The notes under the pieces were generated by a model that was not told where the DNA came from, made no database searches, and saw only the letters and a list, made by a program, of their open reading frames with translations. Shown in pieces: positions 1-8,779 of a DNA stretch of 64,000 bases; the first letter of the stretch is position 1; each line of letters starts with the position of its first letter. The DNA is from Methylomonas sp. MK1 (GTDB lineage Bacteria; Pseudomonadota; Gammaproteobacteria; Methylococcales; Methylomonadaceae). The stretch covers positions 992,001 through 1,056,000 of the forward strand of contig NZ_AQOV01000001.1 of NCBI RefSeq assembly GCF_000365425.1, read 5' to 3'. Position numbers and translations under genes: made by a program.

Positions 1-272
1 GTAACAACGATGTCGATATCGACGACTTGACCGAAACCATCGGCGACCCGACCGCAAATCCTGCGAATAATTGGGAAAACGAAGACTGGTTAAACTATGC
101 ACTGGCCACTTTACCGCCGGACCAACGTGCAGTCATCGAACTAACCTTTTACCACGGCTTGTCTTATCAGGATGTCGCCAGAATTCTGGATTGCCCGGAA
201 AATACTGTAAAAACCCGTATGTTTCATGCCCGCAGGAAACTGCAGGTTTTTGCCGATGCACAGGAGAAATAA
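1..272 (+). CDS. ECF RNA polymerase sigma factor, C-terminal part (partial)
   Basis: The reading frame is open from the left edge, so only the C-terminal part is present. The last ~50 residues form sigma region 4: LPPDQRAVIEL, then a helix-turn-helix (GLSYQDVARILDCPENTVKT) that would bind the -35 element, ending in RMFHARRKLQ as in group 4 (ECF) sigma factors. The stop at 270-272 lies 4 bases before the ATG of the next gene, which encodes a zinc-finger anti-sigma factor. Sigma and anti-sigma are therefore co-transcribed, the usual ECF arrangement. The signal sensed cannot be read here, but a surface protease follows in the same operon. The internal TTG at 27 is probably not a real start. Confidence 0.9.
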   Translation, partial: NNDVDIDDLTETIGDPTANPANNWENEDWLNYALATLPPDQRAVIELTFYHGLSYQDVARILDCPENTVKTRMFHARRKLQVFADAQEK

Positions 273-276
273 GGCC

Positions 277-984
277 ATGAACCCACAGATTTCCTCACCC
301 ACTAACTCCCACTCCGACATGGTTTTGTTATTGCCCTGGTATGTCAATCAAAGCCTGTCAACAGATGAACGGCAGCAGGTAGACCTGCATTTAAAATACT
401 GCCTGGTCTGTCGGCGCGAATTGCAGACATTGCGCAAACTCGCATTGGCCGTGCAACAAGCAGCCGATCTGGACGTAGCGGCCGAAGCTTCTTTCGCCGG
501 TTTTAGAGCAAAAATGCAAACAGCCAGTCAACTCCCGCTTACCGTAAAAGACGATAGCCCACACGACAAACTGACTGGCGCAAATGTAAGACCATTCAGC
601 GTTGCTCGCGGATTTTGGCGGATCGCCAGCAATACCGGAAAAGGTCTGGCTATTGCCGCGTCCTTGTTATTGGTCACCCTGCCGGCTGCCGTGCAATACC
701 TATCGCCGGCCAATACTACCGACTATCACACGCTTTCCGCAGCCAAGCCAAACGCAGGTCCGATCGGTGAGTTACGCGTGGTGTTTGCCAAGAGTCTGAC
801 AGAAAAAGACATAGACGCCGTGCTTAGCCAAATTGATGGGGTACGGGTAGACGGGCCGAACAGTGTCGGCGCTTACACGGTCAAAATCGCCACCGGCAAA
901 CCGGATACTGACATGGCCAGCGCCTTGGCGTTGCTCCGCGGCCGACAGGATGTAATACTGGCGGAACCTATTTTACAACCGTAA
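277..984 (+). CDS. Transmembrane zinc-finger anti-sigma factor with propeptide-like periplasmic domain
   Basis: 236 aa. The ATG at 277 is preceded by AGGAG (262-266) and sits 4 bases after the sigma stop. Residues 10-60 carry a zf-HC2 anti-sigma motif (H38, C42, C45) that would bind the upstream sigma factor in the cytoplasm. One hydrophobic helix at about 122-141 puts the rest in the periplasm. Residues ~162-234 (LRVVFAKSLTEKDI, a VDGPNSVGAYTV stretch, then ALALLRGRQDV and LAEPIL) have the order of strands and helices of the propeptide/inhibitor domain of subtilisin-like proteases. The next gene encodes such a protease. Inference: the protease or its propeptide acts on this domain, linking envelope proteolysis to sigma release. 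The anti-sigma call is firm; the propeptide likeness is by eye. Confidence 0.85.
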   Translation: MNPQISSPTNSHSDMVLLLPWYVNQSLSTDERQQVDLHLKYCLVCRRELQTLRKLALAVQQAADLDVAAEASFAGFRAKMQTASQLPLTVKDDSPHDKLTGANVRPFSVARGFWRIASNTGKGLAIAASLLLVTLPAAVQYLSPANTTDYHTLSAAKPNAGPIGELRVVFAKSLTEKDIDAVLSQIDGVRVDGPNSVGAYTVKIATGKPDTDMASALALLRGRQDVILAEPILQP

Positions 985-990
985 TTGATC

Positions 991-2232
991 ATGAAATTAA
1001 TGCGCTTAAATCTGTTTATTTGCTTGCTCGTGCTGCTTAGTGCCTGCGCCAGCACCGGCGATTTATCGCGGCTGGGCGATAGCAAATCTGCGGAAGAACG
1101 CCGTCTGCTGGTCACCTTTACGGACCGCAGCATTGATCGCGCGTTGCCGGCCAATACCTTGGACGGTTATCGCTTGCGTGGCCAATACGGCAACTCCGGC
1201 TGGAGCGAACATATTGCACAGGAACTTGCCGACCGCCATCATTTGCAATTCGTCGCCCAATGGCCGGTCACCACATTGGGTGTCAGTTGCGTCGTTTACG
1301 AGGTGCCGGACACCCTGCCCGTACAAGAGGCAATCGCAGAATTGCAACAGGACCGGGACGTTTCGTCCGTGCAACAAATGCATAGCTTTCAGGTTCTCGG
1401 TAAACAGACACCGCCTACTCCGACGTATAGCGACCCGTATCTGCATTTACAAACCGGCTTTAACGTCTTGCGGATAGCCGATCTGCACCTTACCACCACC
1501 GGCCAAGGCGTGCGGATTGCCGTCATCGATACCGGCGTGGATACCGAACACCCGGACTTGAAAGGTCGAATTAAATACTCGGAAAACACCGCGCCGGAAC
1601 CCAGCGATCACAATTTGGCCGATATTCACGGTACGGCGGTAGCCGGCGTATTATCCGCCCATCCAAACAACGGCATAGGTATTGCCGGCATCGCCCCCGA
1701 AGCCGAAATTTTGGCATTTCGGGCCTGCTGGCCGGAGAAACCTAATTCCTTGGCGGCGCGTTGCAACAGCTTTACCTTGGCATTAGCCTTGAATCAGGCC
1801 ATTCGCATGAATAGCGATATCATCAATTTGAGCCTGAGCGGCCCCGAAGACCCCTTAGTACAGCAACTGATTGAAAAAGCGCTGGCCAAAGGCATTATTG
1901 TGGTCGCGGCTGTGCCGAGTCAAATACAAGCCGGTGGTTTTCCGGCCAATATCGCCGGTGTGATAGCCGTTGGCCAGGAAAAGAACGGCAACAACCAGCA
2001 AATCGCCGCGCCTGGCAAGGACATTCTGACGACGGTGCCACACCAAGCCTATGACTTTATGAACGGCAGTTCCTTCGCCACACCGCATGTCGCCGGCATG
2101 GCCGCTTTGCTGTTGCAACTGCATCCGGACTGGAAAGCCGCGGACATCAAACGCCGGCTCGGCAACGACGCCTCGACTGCCAATTTGCTCGATTCGAGTA
2201 CCGCCCTTGCCTCTCCGGAACGCGCGCACTAG
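991..2232 (+). CDS. Lipoprotein subtilisin-like serine protease (S8 family)
   Basis: 413 aa from the ATG at 991; a TTG at 985 is possible. The N-terminus is a lipoprotein signal with lipobox LLSAC (Cys19), so the protein should be membrane-anchored outside the cytoplasm. Residues ~38-135 look like an N-terminal propeptide. The S8 catalytic triad is visible: Asp180 (AVIDTGVDTEHPDL), His213 (DIHGTAVAGVL) and Ser361 (NGSSFATPHVAGMAALLL). The oxyanion-hole Asn, normally in an AAGN motif, is not where expected: GIIVVAAVPS takes its place. Catalysis may be altered. The gene follows sigma and anti-sigma genes and is probably their partner or target. Its stop overlaps the stop of the opposite-strand glycosyltransferase gene (shared CTAG, 2229-2232). 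Confidence 0.88.
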   Translation: MKLMRLNLFICLLVLLSACASTGDLSRLGDSKSAEERRLLVTFTDRSIDRALPANTLDGYRLRGQYGNSGWSEHIAQELADRHHLQFVAQWPVTTLGVSCVVYEVPDTLPVQEAIAELQQDRDVSSVQQMHSFQVLGKQTPPTPTYSDPYLHLQTGFNVLRIADLHLTTTGQGVRIAVIDTGVDTEHPDLKGRIKYSENTAPEPSDHNLADIHGTAVAGVLSAHPNNGIGIAGIAPEAEILAFRACWPEKPNSLAARCNSFTLALALNQAIRMNSDIINLSLSGPEDPLVQQLIEKALAKGIIVVAAVPSQIQAGGFPANIAGVIAVGQEKNGNNQQIAAPGKDILTTVPHQAYDFMNGSSFATPHVAGMAALLLQLHPDWKAADIKRRLGNDASTANLLDSSTALASPERAH

Positions 2233-3371
2233 TCTTCACAAAATTCACCCTCAAGAATCACGCTTATCCGCCGACTGATTTCGGCCGCGCCATGAATGGC
2301 TATGGCCTGTTGCGGATAAGTTTGGTTTATCGTTGTCCTGATTTTGATACTTAGCCGCTCCGGCACCAGATCGTTCTCAGTTAACGGAAACACGAAGCCC
2401 TTGCCGGCCAGTTTTTCAATGCGCAGACCTTGCTCGCTATTGCCGGCATAAGGGTAAGCCAACGCCGGCGTGCGAGTACTGATCACGTCCATCAATGTGT
2501 TGTCGCCACCCAAGCTGATAGACAAAGCGGCAGATTGCAAGTTTTCCTGAAAGTCATTCAAGAAAGACACGACTTGGACATTAGGGCTGCGGACCAAGGC
2601 CTGCAGCTCGGCAATTTCGGTTACTGAAGCTCTGGAACTGGTGACAATCATAAAATTGTAGTCCGGTAGCATAGGCGCGGTCTGGATAGCCGCGCGCAAT
2701 AGAGTCTTGCCAATTTCGCCGCCACCCTGACTGACGACGATCTTGTTCTGTCGCGTCGGCCAGTTTGCGGGAGGCGGCGGACTAACGTAGCCCACATACA
2801 CCAAACAATCGGCAATTTCGGCCGTCAAACTGAACGTTTCCTCGAAACGCACAATGTGTGGATCGCCGCGCACGAATACCGTGTGAATATGCTCCCGTAC
2901 CAGTTTGACCATGCGCCGCTCAGCTTCCAATGCTGCAGGCACCAGGATTTCCCGCACAAAACAAAAAATCGGAATCGCCCCGCAACGCTGCCTGACCGCG
3001 GCAAACAAACCCAGAATCTCTTTTTTCAGACGACGGCGGCCAAACGGGAAAAATTCGACGATCACCGCATCGTAGGGCCAATTTACAAACTCATTTATAG
3101 CGGCGGCGCGCTCGGTCCAGACGGCGTCAATGTGCTTGTCGCTCTCTGGTGCATAAAGTTCGTCGCTGGCGCTATCGATCAGGATGGTAGGTAGACGCAG
3201 ATGCCGAAAGCCCGGCAATTCCGGCATCTGTTGCAGGCCTTGTCCGCCGTGGATCAAATCGACATCGGCGTATGTCGACAACTCGCGTATCACCATCAAG
3301 CTGCTGGTCAAATGCCCCAAGCCGACCAAGCTTTGGCAATAAAACAGGATTTTACGGCGCTTTGACTGCAT
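2229..3371 (-). CDS. Glycosyltransferase, MurG/GT28-like (polysaccharide operon, last gene)
   Basis: 380 aa from the ATG at 3371; the open frame reaches a TTG at 3380. It starts RRKILFYCQSLVGLGH, the glycine/histidine loop typical of GT-B enzymes related to MurG and UDP-glycosyltransferases, and has a C-terminal donor-binding half with VVSQGGGEIGKTLL and SISLGGDNTLMDVISTRTPALAYP. No signal peptide: a cytoplasmic, probably membrane-associated enzyme adding a sugar to a growing glycan. It is one of three related GT-B proteins in this operon (others at 5749-6960 and 17536-18792). Donor and acceptor are unknown. The gene starts 13 bases after the stop of the AlgE-like porin gene. Confidence 0.82.
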   Translation of the reverse strand: MQSKRRKILFYCQSLVGLGHLTSSLMVIRELSTYADVDLIHGGQGLQQMPELPGFRHLRLPTILIDSASDELYAPESDKHIDAVWTERAAAINEFVNWPYDAVIVEFFPFGRRRLKKEILGLFAAVRQRCGAIPIFCFVREILVPAALEAERRMVKLVREHIHTVFVRGDPHIVRFEETFSLTAEIADCLVYVGYVSPPPPANWPTRQNKIVVSQGGGEIGKTLLRAAIQTAPMLPDYNFMIVTSSRASVTEIAELQALVRSPNVQVVSFLNDFQENLQSAALSISLGGDNTLMDVISTRTPALAYPYAGNSEQGLRIEKLAGKGFVFPLTENDLVPERLSIKIRTTINQTYPQQAIAIHGAAEISRRISVILEGEFCED

Positions 3372-3384
3372 GCTAACCAAACCG

Positions 3385-4905
3385 TTAAAAGCTGTATTTA
3401 AAGGTCAGATCCAACTGAAAGGAATTATTACCCTCCAGTTGTCCGAAAGCAGGCCCGGCCATGAATACCGAACCGGCAAATTGCACCTGCAAATGCTTCC
3501 ATTCATCCAAGGACAATACCAAATCGAACTCGTCGCCCAGGGTGCCGCTGTTGCCGTTAGGCGTGGCGCGAATCCGTGAATCGCGAATTACAGCCGAAGG
3601 CGTGGCCTGTTCGAAGTGGTGATAGAGCAAGTCTACGGAGCTTTGCTCGGAGATCGGAAATCCCAGCGCGGCAGTCATGATATTTAAATTCGATAATTCC
3701 GGCCGAAATAACTCGCCGTAATAACGAAAACGTTGGCTGCCGGATAGTTTGATCTTGTTGTTATGTATCCCCGATTGCCGGTAACTGCTGTCGGTACCGT
3801 CGCTGGGATTGGAATCCCCGGAACCGTAGGCATAACCTAAGGTAAAGTAAGGCTCCAGAAACAGATTTGTGTACCAAGTGATGCCGGCGTCCAAGCCCCA
3901 GGCTTCGACGTGCCTCGGGGTTTGCGCGCCAACTCGGGAGACGTTGCTGTTAATATCGGTAAAAGTTTGTGTAGTCTCTTCGCCAAATACAAAGGCCGAA
4001 TCCAGCCAGTAACCGATCTTGCCGACATGCTCTATTTTGAATTTGCCCATCGCCCGGCCGCCGAACCAATTTAAATCGCCGTCACTGGTGTCTTTACGAT
4101 TGGCTCGGATTAAGTCGCCAGGGCGTTGGTTGTCCGAATTATCGAACTGGCTCAGAAAGAACAAAGACAGGTTTTGCTTCGGATCCCATTGCCAAACCAC
4201 GTCGCCCATCAGTCGCACCACTCGGTCGCTCACTGGATCGATGAAATCCTGATCCGACTGCTTGGATCCCAACTCCTTGGCGATGGCCAACTCGGCAAAC
4301 AGCGTGTCTTCGCCAAAATACACCCGTGCCGCATCCAGTTCGTCATTCCACCACCATTGTCGCTTGTCGGCAATACGTTGCCGGCCCAATTGCAGACTAA
4401 ACCCCGAATCCAGAATTTGATGAATGAACAGCCAGGCCTGGGTCAGTTTAATGCCGGCTTCGTACTGATCCAGACCGCTTTCGGTATAGACTTCCGGGTC
4501 GTAATACACATCGGACTGCACAAAAAACGACAAAGACTTTGACCACTGATAAAACAACTCCAGTTTCAGGTCTTGATAGACATTAGCCACATCGTCGTCG
4601 CGGCGCGGGTCCAGACGCCGGTCTTCGACATAGCGCGGTTCCAGTTCGTAAGCGCCACCTATGGTCAATGGATGACCGAATACATCTACTTTAAATTGGT
4701 CGGCGGGCCTTTTGTCGCCAGGGTTGATACGCAAGGGTTCTTTTCTGACCCCGTCGATATTGTCCTGGCGGAAGGTATTGTCATTGGGCTTGTTAGCTGC
4801 CACCTGCCCGTTAGTGGTCTCTGCAAGTACGGATAAACTCAGCAAGGCGCCGCCGGCCAGTAATACGGTTTTTCCGGGTTTTAGTTTGAAGGAATTAAAG
4901 CTCAT
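3385..4905 (-). CDS. AlgE-like alginate-export family outer-membrane porin
   Basis: 506 aa. It begins with a signal-peptide-like stretch (LLAGGALLSLSVLAE). The body has alternating aromatic strands and ends in KYSF, the C-terminal Phe of outer-membrane beta-barrels. The GRQRIADKRQWWWNDELDA segment is characteristic of the alginate export family (AlgE and relatives). Role: outer-membrane channel for an anionic polysaccharide or glycoconjugate made by this operon. No alginate polymerase (Alg8/Alg44) or epimerase is seen, so the exported product need not be alginate. The next upstream gene (deacetylase) ends 14 bases away. Confidence 0.88.
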   Translation of the reverse strand: MSFNSFKLKPGKTVLLAGGALLSLSVLAETTNGQVAANKPNDNTFRQDNIDGVRKEPLRINPGDKRPADQFKVDVFGHPLTIGGAYELEPRYVEDRRLDPRRDDDVANVYQDLKLELFYQWSKSLSFFVQSDVYYDPEVYTESGLDQYEAGIKLTQAWLFIHQILDSGFSLQLGRQRIADKRQWWWNDELDAARVYFGEDTLFAELAIAKELGSKQSDQDFIDPVSDRVVRLMGDVVWQWDPKQNLSLFFLSQFDNSDNQRPGDLIRANRKDTSDGDLNWFGGRAMGKFKIEHVGKIGYWLDSAFVFGEETTQTFTDINSNVSRVGAQTPRHVEAWGLDAGITWYTNLFLEPYFTLGYAYGSGDSNPSDGTDSSYRQSGIHNNKIKLSGSQRFRYYGELFRPELSNLNIMTAALGFPISEQSSVDLLYHHFEQATPSAVIRDSRIRATPNGNSGTLGDEFDLVLSLDEWKHLQVQFAGSVFMAGPAFGQLEGNNSFQLDLTFKYSF

Positions 4906-4919
4906 GAACGAAAGGCCAA

Positions 4920-5759
4920 TCAGAGTGGTTTGGTTAGGAGGTAGGACTGCATAGCGGTCAGCACAGCTTGGGGCTCGAGCGGAAACGCAGACGCCGGTGC
5001 ATCAACCGCTTTTGGCTCGCATAAAAATTCGCGCATCAAGCGGCAGTGTGTAGTGGGATGTTCACGCAATAGTTGCAATAAGGCTTGCAGATGCTCAAGG
5101 TCGTCTACCCCCATCACTGCGTGGTGCAGCATAATGCCCAGGGGGGCCGGATACTCTGGATACAACACATCAGCAACGGCTTGGCCCAGCGCAAGCCAGG
5201 GTTGCGCGGATTTGATTCTGATCCCGCACCAGTCGATAGCTACCGGAATTTCCTGCAATGTCCCGATATGGAGTGGCGCCGCGCTGCGGTTGCGCGACAG
5301 GGCTTGAAAACCCAGTTTAAGCAAACTGTCGGCCGTGGCCTGGCTACAACGATTCCAGGGCGGCGTGAAAATCCTGTCAAGTGCCGACCCGAACAAGCAC
5401 TCAAGCTGCTGTTTGCCAACCAACAAATCCTTAAATTGTTGCTCTTCGCTGCGGCTGATGCCAAATTCGCATTTGCGGCCTTGGTTTTCATGGTTGTTGT
5501 GACTGTATCCATGTTGATGTAAGCCCAACAGAAACGGGTTTCGCCGCCAACGTCCCAGTAACGAGCCAGCAAGTGACGGACTTAGCGCATCGGGAATCAC
5601 TGCAAGATCGATGGGTACATTGCAATCTCTAAAGCAATCCAGCAATGCGTAGAGCCGATCATCATCCCAGCCGGCGTCGTCGTCGCGAAAGAAAATCTCT
5701 ATGGCTTGCTCTCGGGCATCCAATGCCGCTCGAACCGGTGTAAGCCAATCAGCAAGCAT
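4920..5759 (-). CDS. Polysaccharide deacetylase-like protein
   Basis: 279 aa. It carries a DDD metal/catalytic motif (FFRDDDAGWDDDRL) near residue 25 and a later HQHGYSHNNHE motif that supplies the metal-binding histidines of the NodB/carbohydrate esterase 4 superfamily. TPPWNR further on matches the third motif of the family. It should remove acetyl groups from a sugar polymer or precursor. No obvious signal peptide is present, which suggests action in the cytoplasm on an intermediate. It overlaps the upstream glycosyltransferase gene by 11 bases, so translation is probably coupled. Confidence 0.83.
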   Translation of the reverse strand: MLADWLTPVRAALDAREQAIEIFFRDDDAGWDDDRLYALLDCFRDCNVPIDLAVIPDALSPSLAGSLLGRWRRNPFLLGLHQHGYSHNNHENQGRKCEFGISRSEEQQFKDLLVGKQQLECLFGSALDRIFTPPWNRCSQATADSLLKLGFQALSRNRSAAPLHIGTLQEIPVAIDWCGIRIKSAQPWLALGQAVADVLYPEYPAPLGIMLHHAVMGVDDLEHLQALLQLLREHPTTHCRLMREFLCEPKAVDAPASAFPLEPQAVLTAMQSYLLTKPL

Positions 5760-6960
5760 GGGCGTACTCCTGTTTTAGCGATTCACCGGTCAAATCCGAT
5801 TTGCCGCCAAGTAATTGTTGAATCAAGCTCACGGTATTGTCAGCACCGGCCAAATCCAGGCCGGCTGGATTGGGCGAAAAATCCCGCAATTGCAAAATCT
5901 CTTCCGCCAGGTACTGACCTGTCAATTCCGCCGGATTCATTACCTTCACCAAACCCAATTGCGCCAATTTTTCCGCCCGCTGAGTTTGTTCGTCTTCCTG
6001 ACCGCGCAGAAACGGTACGACCAAAGCCGGCGTGCGGGATTCGAGGATGTCCATCACCGTGTTGTAGCCGCATTGACTTACCGACACACTGTGCGCCTCC
6101 AGCAAAGGCTGCATAGCCGGCACCGAACGCAGCAGCGTGAGACCTTTCCTGCCTTCGACTTGCGCCGATAACGCCTGCCAATCGGCTTCCGGCAAAAACG
6201 GTCCGGCGACGATGGTCATCGGCAATCTTTCACTTGCCCAATTGATGGCATGGGCCTGAACCGCCGCTTGAAACAGGGATGCGCCGACCATACCACCGCC
6301 AGCCGATACCAACACCCCAAGGCGGGGCGGTTTTATCGCTGTCGTGGTGCGACGCGGTCCGACAAAACCCGTGTAAAGCAAGGGCGTTTTCAACGGATGG
6401 CGCGGCTTAAAACTGTCTTCCAATCGGGCAAACCTAGGGTCCGCGTGTACCAACAGTCCGTCGAAATAACGATCCGTTATCCAGCGCGCCCGTTCGTCGT
6501 GCCGACTTTGATCTTTACGGGCGTTAACCATGATGTCGCGCAGACTGCATAACACCAGGGGCCGGGCATACTTGTCGCGGCGCGCAGCTTTCAAGAGCGG
6601 CAACAACTCGCTGGCCAATTTCTTGCGGCCGAACGGGAACAATTCGATCAACACCACTTCCGGTCTGAGTAATGCATAGGTATCCAGTATCAATTGCCGG
6701 CGCATCGCCAAGGCTTCCTTGACGTTGTAACGCTCATCCTGGCTATACAGCTGATGATCTTCACCCATACCCAGCGGCGGCAGATTCAGCATATCCAGAT
6801 CGGTAACGGCAGCCTGATGATCCGGTGCGCGGCCGCCGTTCAGAAAGGTCACCCGAAATTCGCGGCTCAAGGCATTGGCTAAGGTCATGGCTCTGACCCA
6901 ATGGCCCATGCCCAGAGAGTGTTGGCAATACAAGAGTAATCGCGGTTTATGTTGGTTCAT
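5749..6960 (-). CDS. Glycosyltransferase, MurG/GT28-like
   Basis: 403 aa. N-terminus PRLLLYCQHSLGMGHWVRAM is the GT-B loop with Gly-His; the C-terminal half has GVLVSAGGGMVGASL, then VSVSQCGYNTVMDILESRTPALVVP, a donor-binding pattern close to the paralogue at 2229-3371. Cytoplasmic enzyme of the polysaccharide operon; sugar donor not predictable. Its ATG overlaps the stop of the ABC-exporter gene (ATGA at 6957-6960). The end of the coding region overlaps the deacetylase start. Confidence 0.83.
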   Translation of the reverse strand: MNQHKPRLLLYCQHSLGMGHWVRAMTLANALSREFRVTFLNGGRAPDHQAAVTDLDMLNLPPLGMGEDHQLYSQDERYNVKEALAMRRQLILDTYALLRPEVVLIELFPFGRKKLASELLPLLKAARRDKYARPLVLCSLRDIMVNARKDQSRHDERARWITDRYFDGLLVHADPRFARLEDSFKPRHPLKTPLLYTGFVGPRRTTTAIKPPRLGVLVSAGGGMVGASLFQAAVQAHAINWASERLPMTIVAGPFLPEADWQALSAQVEGRKGLTLLRSVPAMQPLLEAHSVSVSQCGYNTVMDILESRTPALVVPFLRGQEDEQTQRAEKLAQLGLVKVMNPAELTGQYLAEEILQLRDFSPNPAGLDLAGADNTVSLIQQLLGGKSDLTGESLKQEYAHAC

Positions 6961-8759
6961 GCGGCACGCAACCCGTGTTGGAGTTTATACAGTTCGTGAT
7001 AATGGCCGCCCATCTGCATCAAGGCCTCGTGGCTGCCTTGCTCGATAATCTCGCCTTGCTTCAGCACTAAAATCCGGTCGAAATTACGGATGGTGTGAAA
7101 CTGATGGGCAATCACCAGCACGGTTTTACCGCCATGTAGATTGTCGATAGCATCGCGAATCAAGGCTTGCGACTGGGCATCTACCGCCGAGGTGGGTTCA
7201 TCGAGGATCAGAATCGAGGATTTGCGCAACAAGGCCCGCGCCAAGCACAGGCGTTGGCGTTGGCCGCCGGACAAATTACCGCCGCTTTCGCCTAATACCG
7301 TGTCGTAGCCATCCGGCAGATTGCGGATGAATTCGTCGGCGTGCACCATAGTGGCGGCCGCTTCAATGTCTTCGATCGTCGCGTCCGGGCTGCCGTAACC
7401 AATGTTCTCGCGAATGCTGGTGCCGAACAGAATCGAATCCTGCAACACCACGCCGATCTCCCGGCGTAAGCCGGCGCGTTGGTAGCGTCCGACCTCGATC
7501 CCGTCGATCCTCACCCTGCCCTGCTGCGGATCGTAAAGCCGGATCAGTAAGCGGGCGATGGTAGATTTGCCGGCCCCGGAGGCGCCGACCAAGGCCACCC
7601 GTTCTCCGGGTTGAATATGAAAGGAAATATCCCGTAGGATGGGTTTGCCGGTCGGATAGCCGAAGGATACGTTGCTGAACTCGATTTCGCCGCGCAAACC
7701 TTTAGGTACCACCGCATCAGGTGGATCTTGGATATCCGGCTCGGTATCGAGGATTTCGCTGATGCGTTCGATACTGACGCTGGCCTTGGAATAGCGCGTC
7801 GACAAACGGGTAATTTGCCGAATCGGTTGATACATCTGGGCGATATACGAGCTAAACACCAGCACGTCGCCCGGAGTTAGTACCCCGGCAAACACTTGCA
7901 GGCAGCCGAACAACACCACAATACCGGTACCAATCGCACTGATGATTTCGATCATCCGTGTCGCCCCGGCTTCGATGCGCGCGGTGCGGACGCTTTCGGT
8001 CATCGATTGACTGCTTTCCACATCAAAGCGCTCGCGTTCGTAATCTTCCATGCCGTAGGTTTGCACCAGTGGTACGGCGTTCAACAGTTCGCTGACCCGC
8101 GATGCCAAGCGCCCTTCGTTATGGCGTTGTTTGCGCGCCGAGCGTTTGACCCGGCTATAAATCATCACAATCGCCAGGCACAGCACCGGGAAACTGGCCA
8201 GTACGATCAAACTCAGCTTCACGCTCAGACTAAACATGATCGCAAACATGCCCAACACGGTCAGCACGTGAGTGGTAAAGGTCAAGGCCGAGTCGGCGTA
8301 GACATCCTTTAAGGTGTTGGTATCGCTGGTGAGTTTGTTAAGCAACTCCCCGGATGGCGTGCTGCTGTGAAATGCCAGCGACAGGCGTTGCAGATGGTCG
8401 AACAACTCGCTGCGCAAGGTGTAGACCAGCAAATAGCCGATGCGCGAAGTCAGAAACAGCTGGTAGTAGGAAAACACCCCTTTGAATAACGCAATCACCA
8501 CCATGCTGCCGCAAAGTATCCACAACGCTTGCTCGCTACCGCCATACAGCAAGGGCTGCGCCGCTGCCAACTGTGCCGGTAATGGATGATTCAGCAACAC
8601 ATGGTCGAAGATCAGCTTCAGCGGCCAAGGCACGATCAGACTAGTCAACGTGGAACCGAGAATACAGACAATAGCGGCAAAAATACTGCCTCGCTCCCGG
8701 CGCAGATGTGCATAAACTATCTGCTTGAAGCGGCTTGTTGCTTGAATTTGCTTGGTCAT
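6957..8759 (-). CDS. ABC exporter, fused permease and ATPase (MsbA type)
   Basis: 600 aa from the ATG at 8759, preceded on the minus strand by AGGAAAA; the frame is open further to 8888 but that part overlaps the upstream gene. The N-terminal ~330 residues contain about six membrane helices (ABC transmembrane type 1). The C-terminal ATPase has Walker A GASGAGKST, signature LSGGQRQRLCLARALL and Walker B ILILDEPTSAVD. Such half-transporters act as homodimers flipping lipids, lipid-linked glycans or peptides. In this operon it probably moves the glycan or its lipid-linked form across the inner membrane, with the AlgE-like porin as the exit. Confidence 0.93.
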   Translation of the reverse strand: MTKQIQATSRFKQIVYAHLRRERGSIFAAIVCILGSTLTSLIVPWPLKLIFDHVLLNHPLPAQLAAAQPLLYGGSEQALWILCGSMVVIALFKGVFSYYQLFLTSRIGYLLVYTLRSELFDHLQRLSLAFHSSTPSGELLNKLTSDTNTLKDVYADSALTFTTHVLTVLGMFAIMFSLSVKLSLIVLASFPVLCLAIVMIYSRVKRSARKQRHNEGRLASRVSELLNAVPLVQTYGMEDYERERFDVESSQSMTESVRTARIEAGATRMIEIISAIGTGIVVLFGCLQVFAGVLTPGDVLVFSSYIAQMYQPIRQITRLSTRYSKASVSIERISEILDTEPDIQDPPDAVVPKGLRGEIEFSNVSFGYPTGKPILRDISFHIQPGERVALVGASGAGKSTIARLLIRLYDPQQGRVRIDGIEVGRYQRAGLRREIGVVLQDSILFGTSIRENIGYGSPDATIEDIEAAATMVHADEFIRNLPDGYDTVLGESGGNLSGGQRQRLCLARALLRKSSILILDEPTSAVDAQSQALIRDAIDNLHGGKTVLVIAHQFHTIRNFDRILVLKQGEIIEQGSHEALMQMGGHYHELYKLQHGLRAA

Positions 8760-8779
8760 AAGCGGTTTTCCTGATGAAT

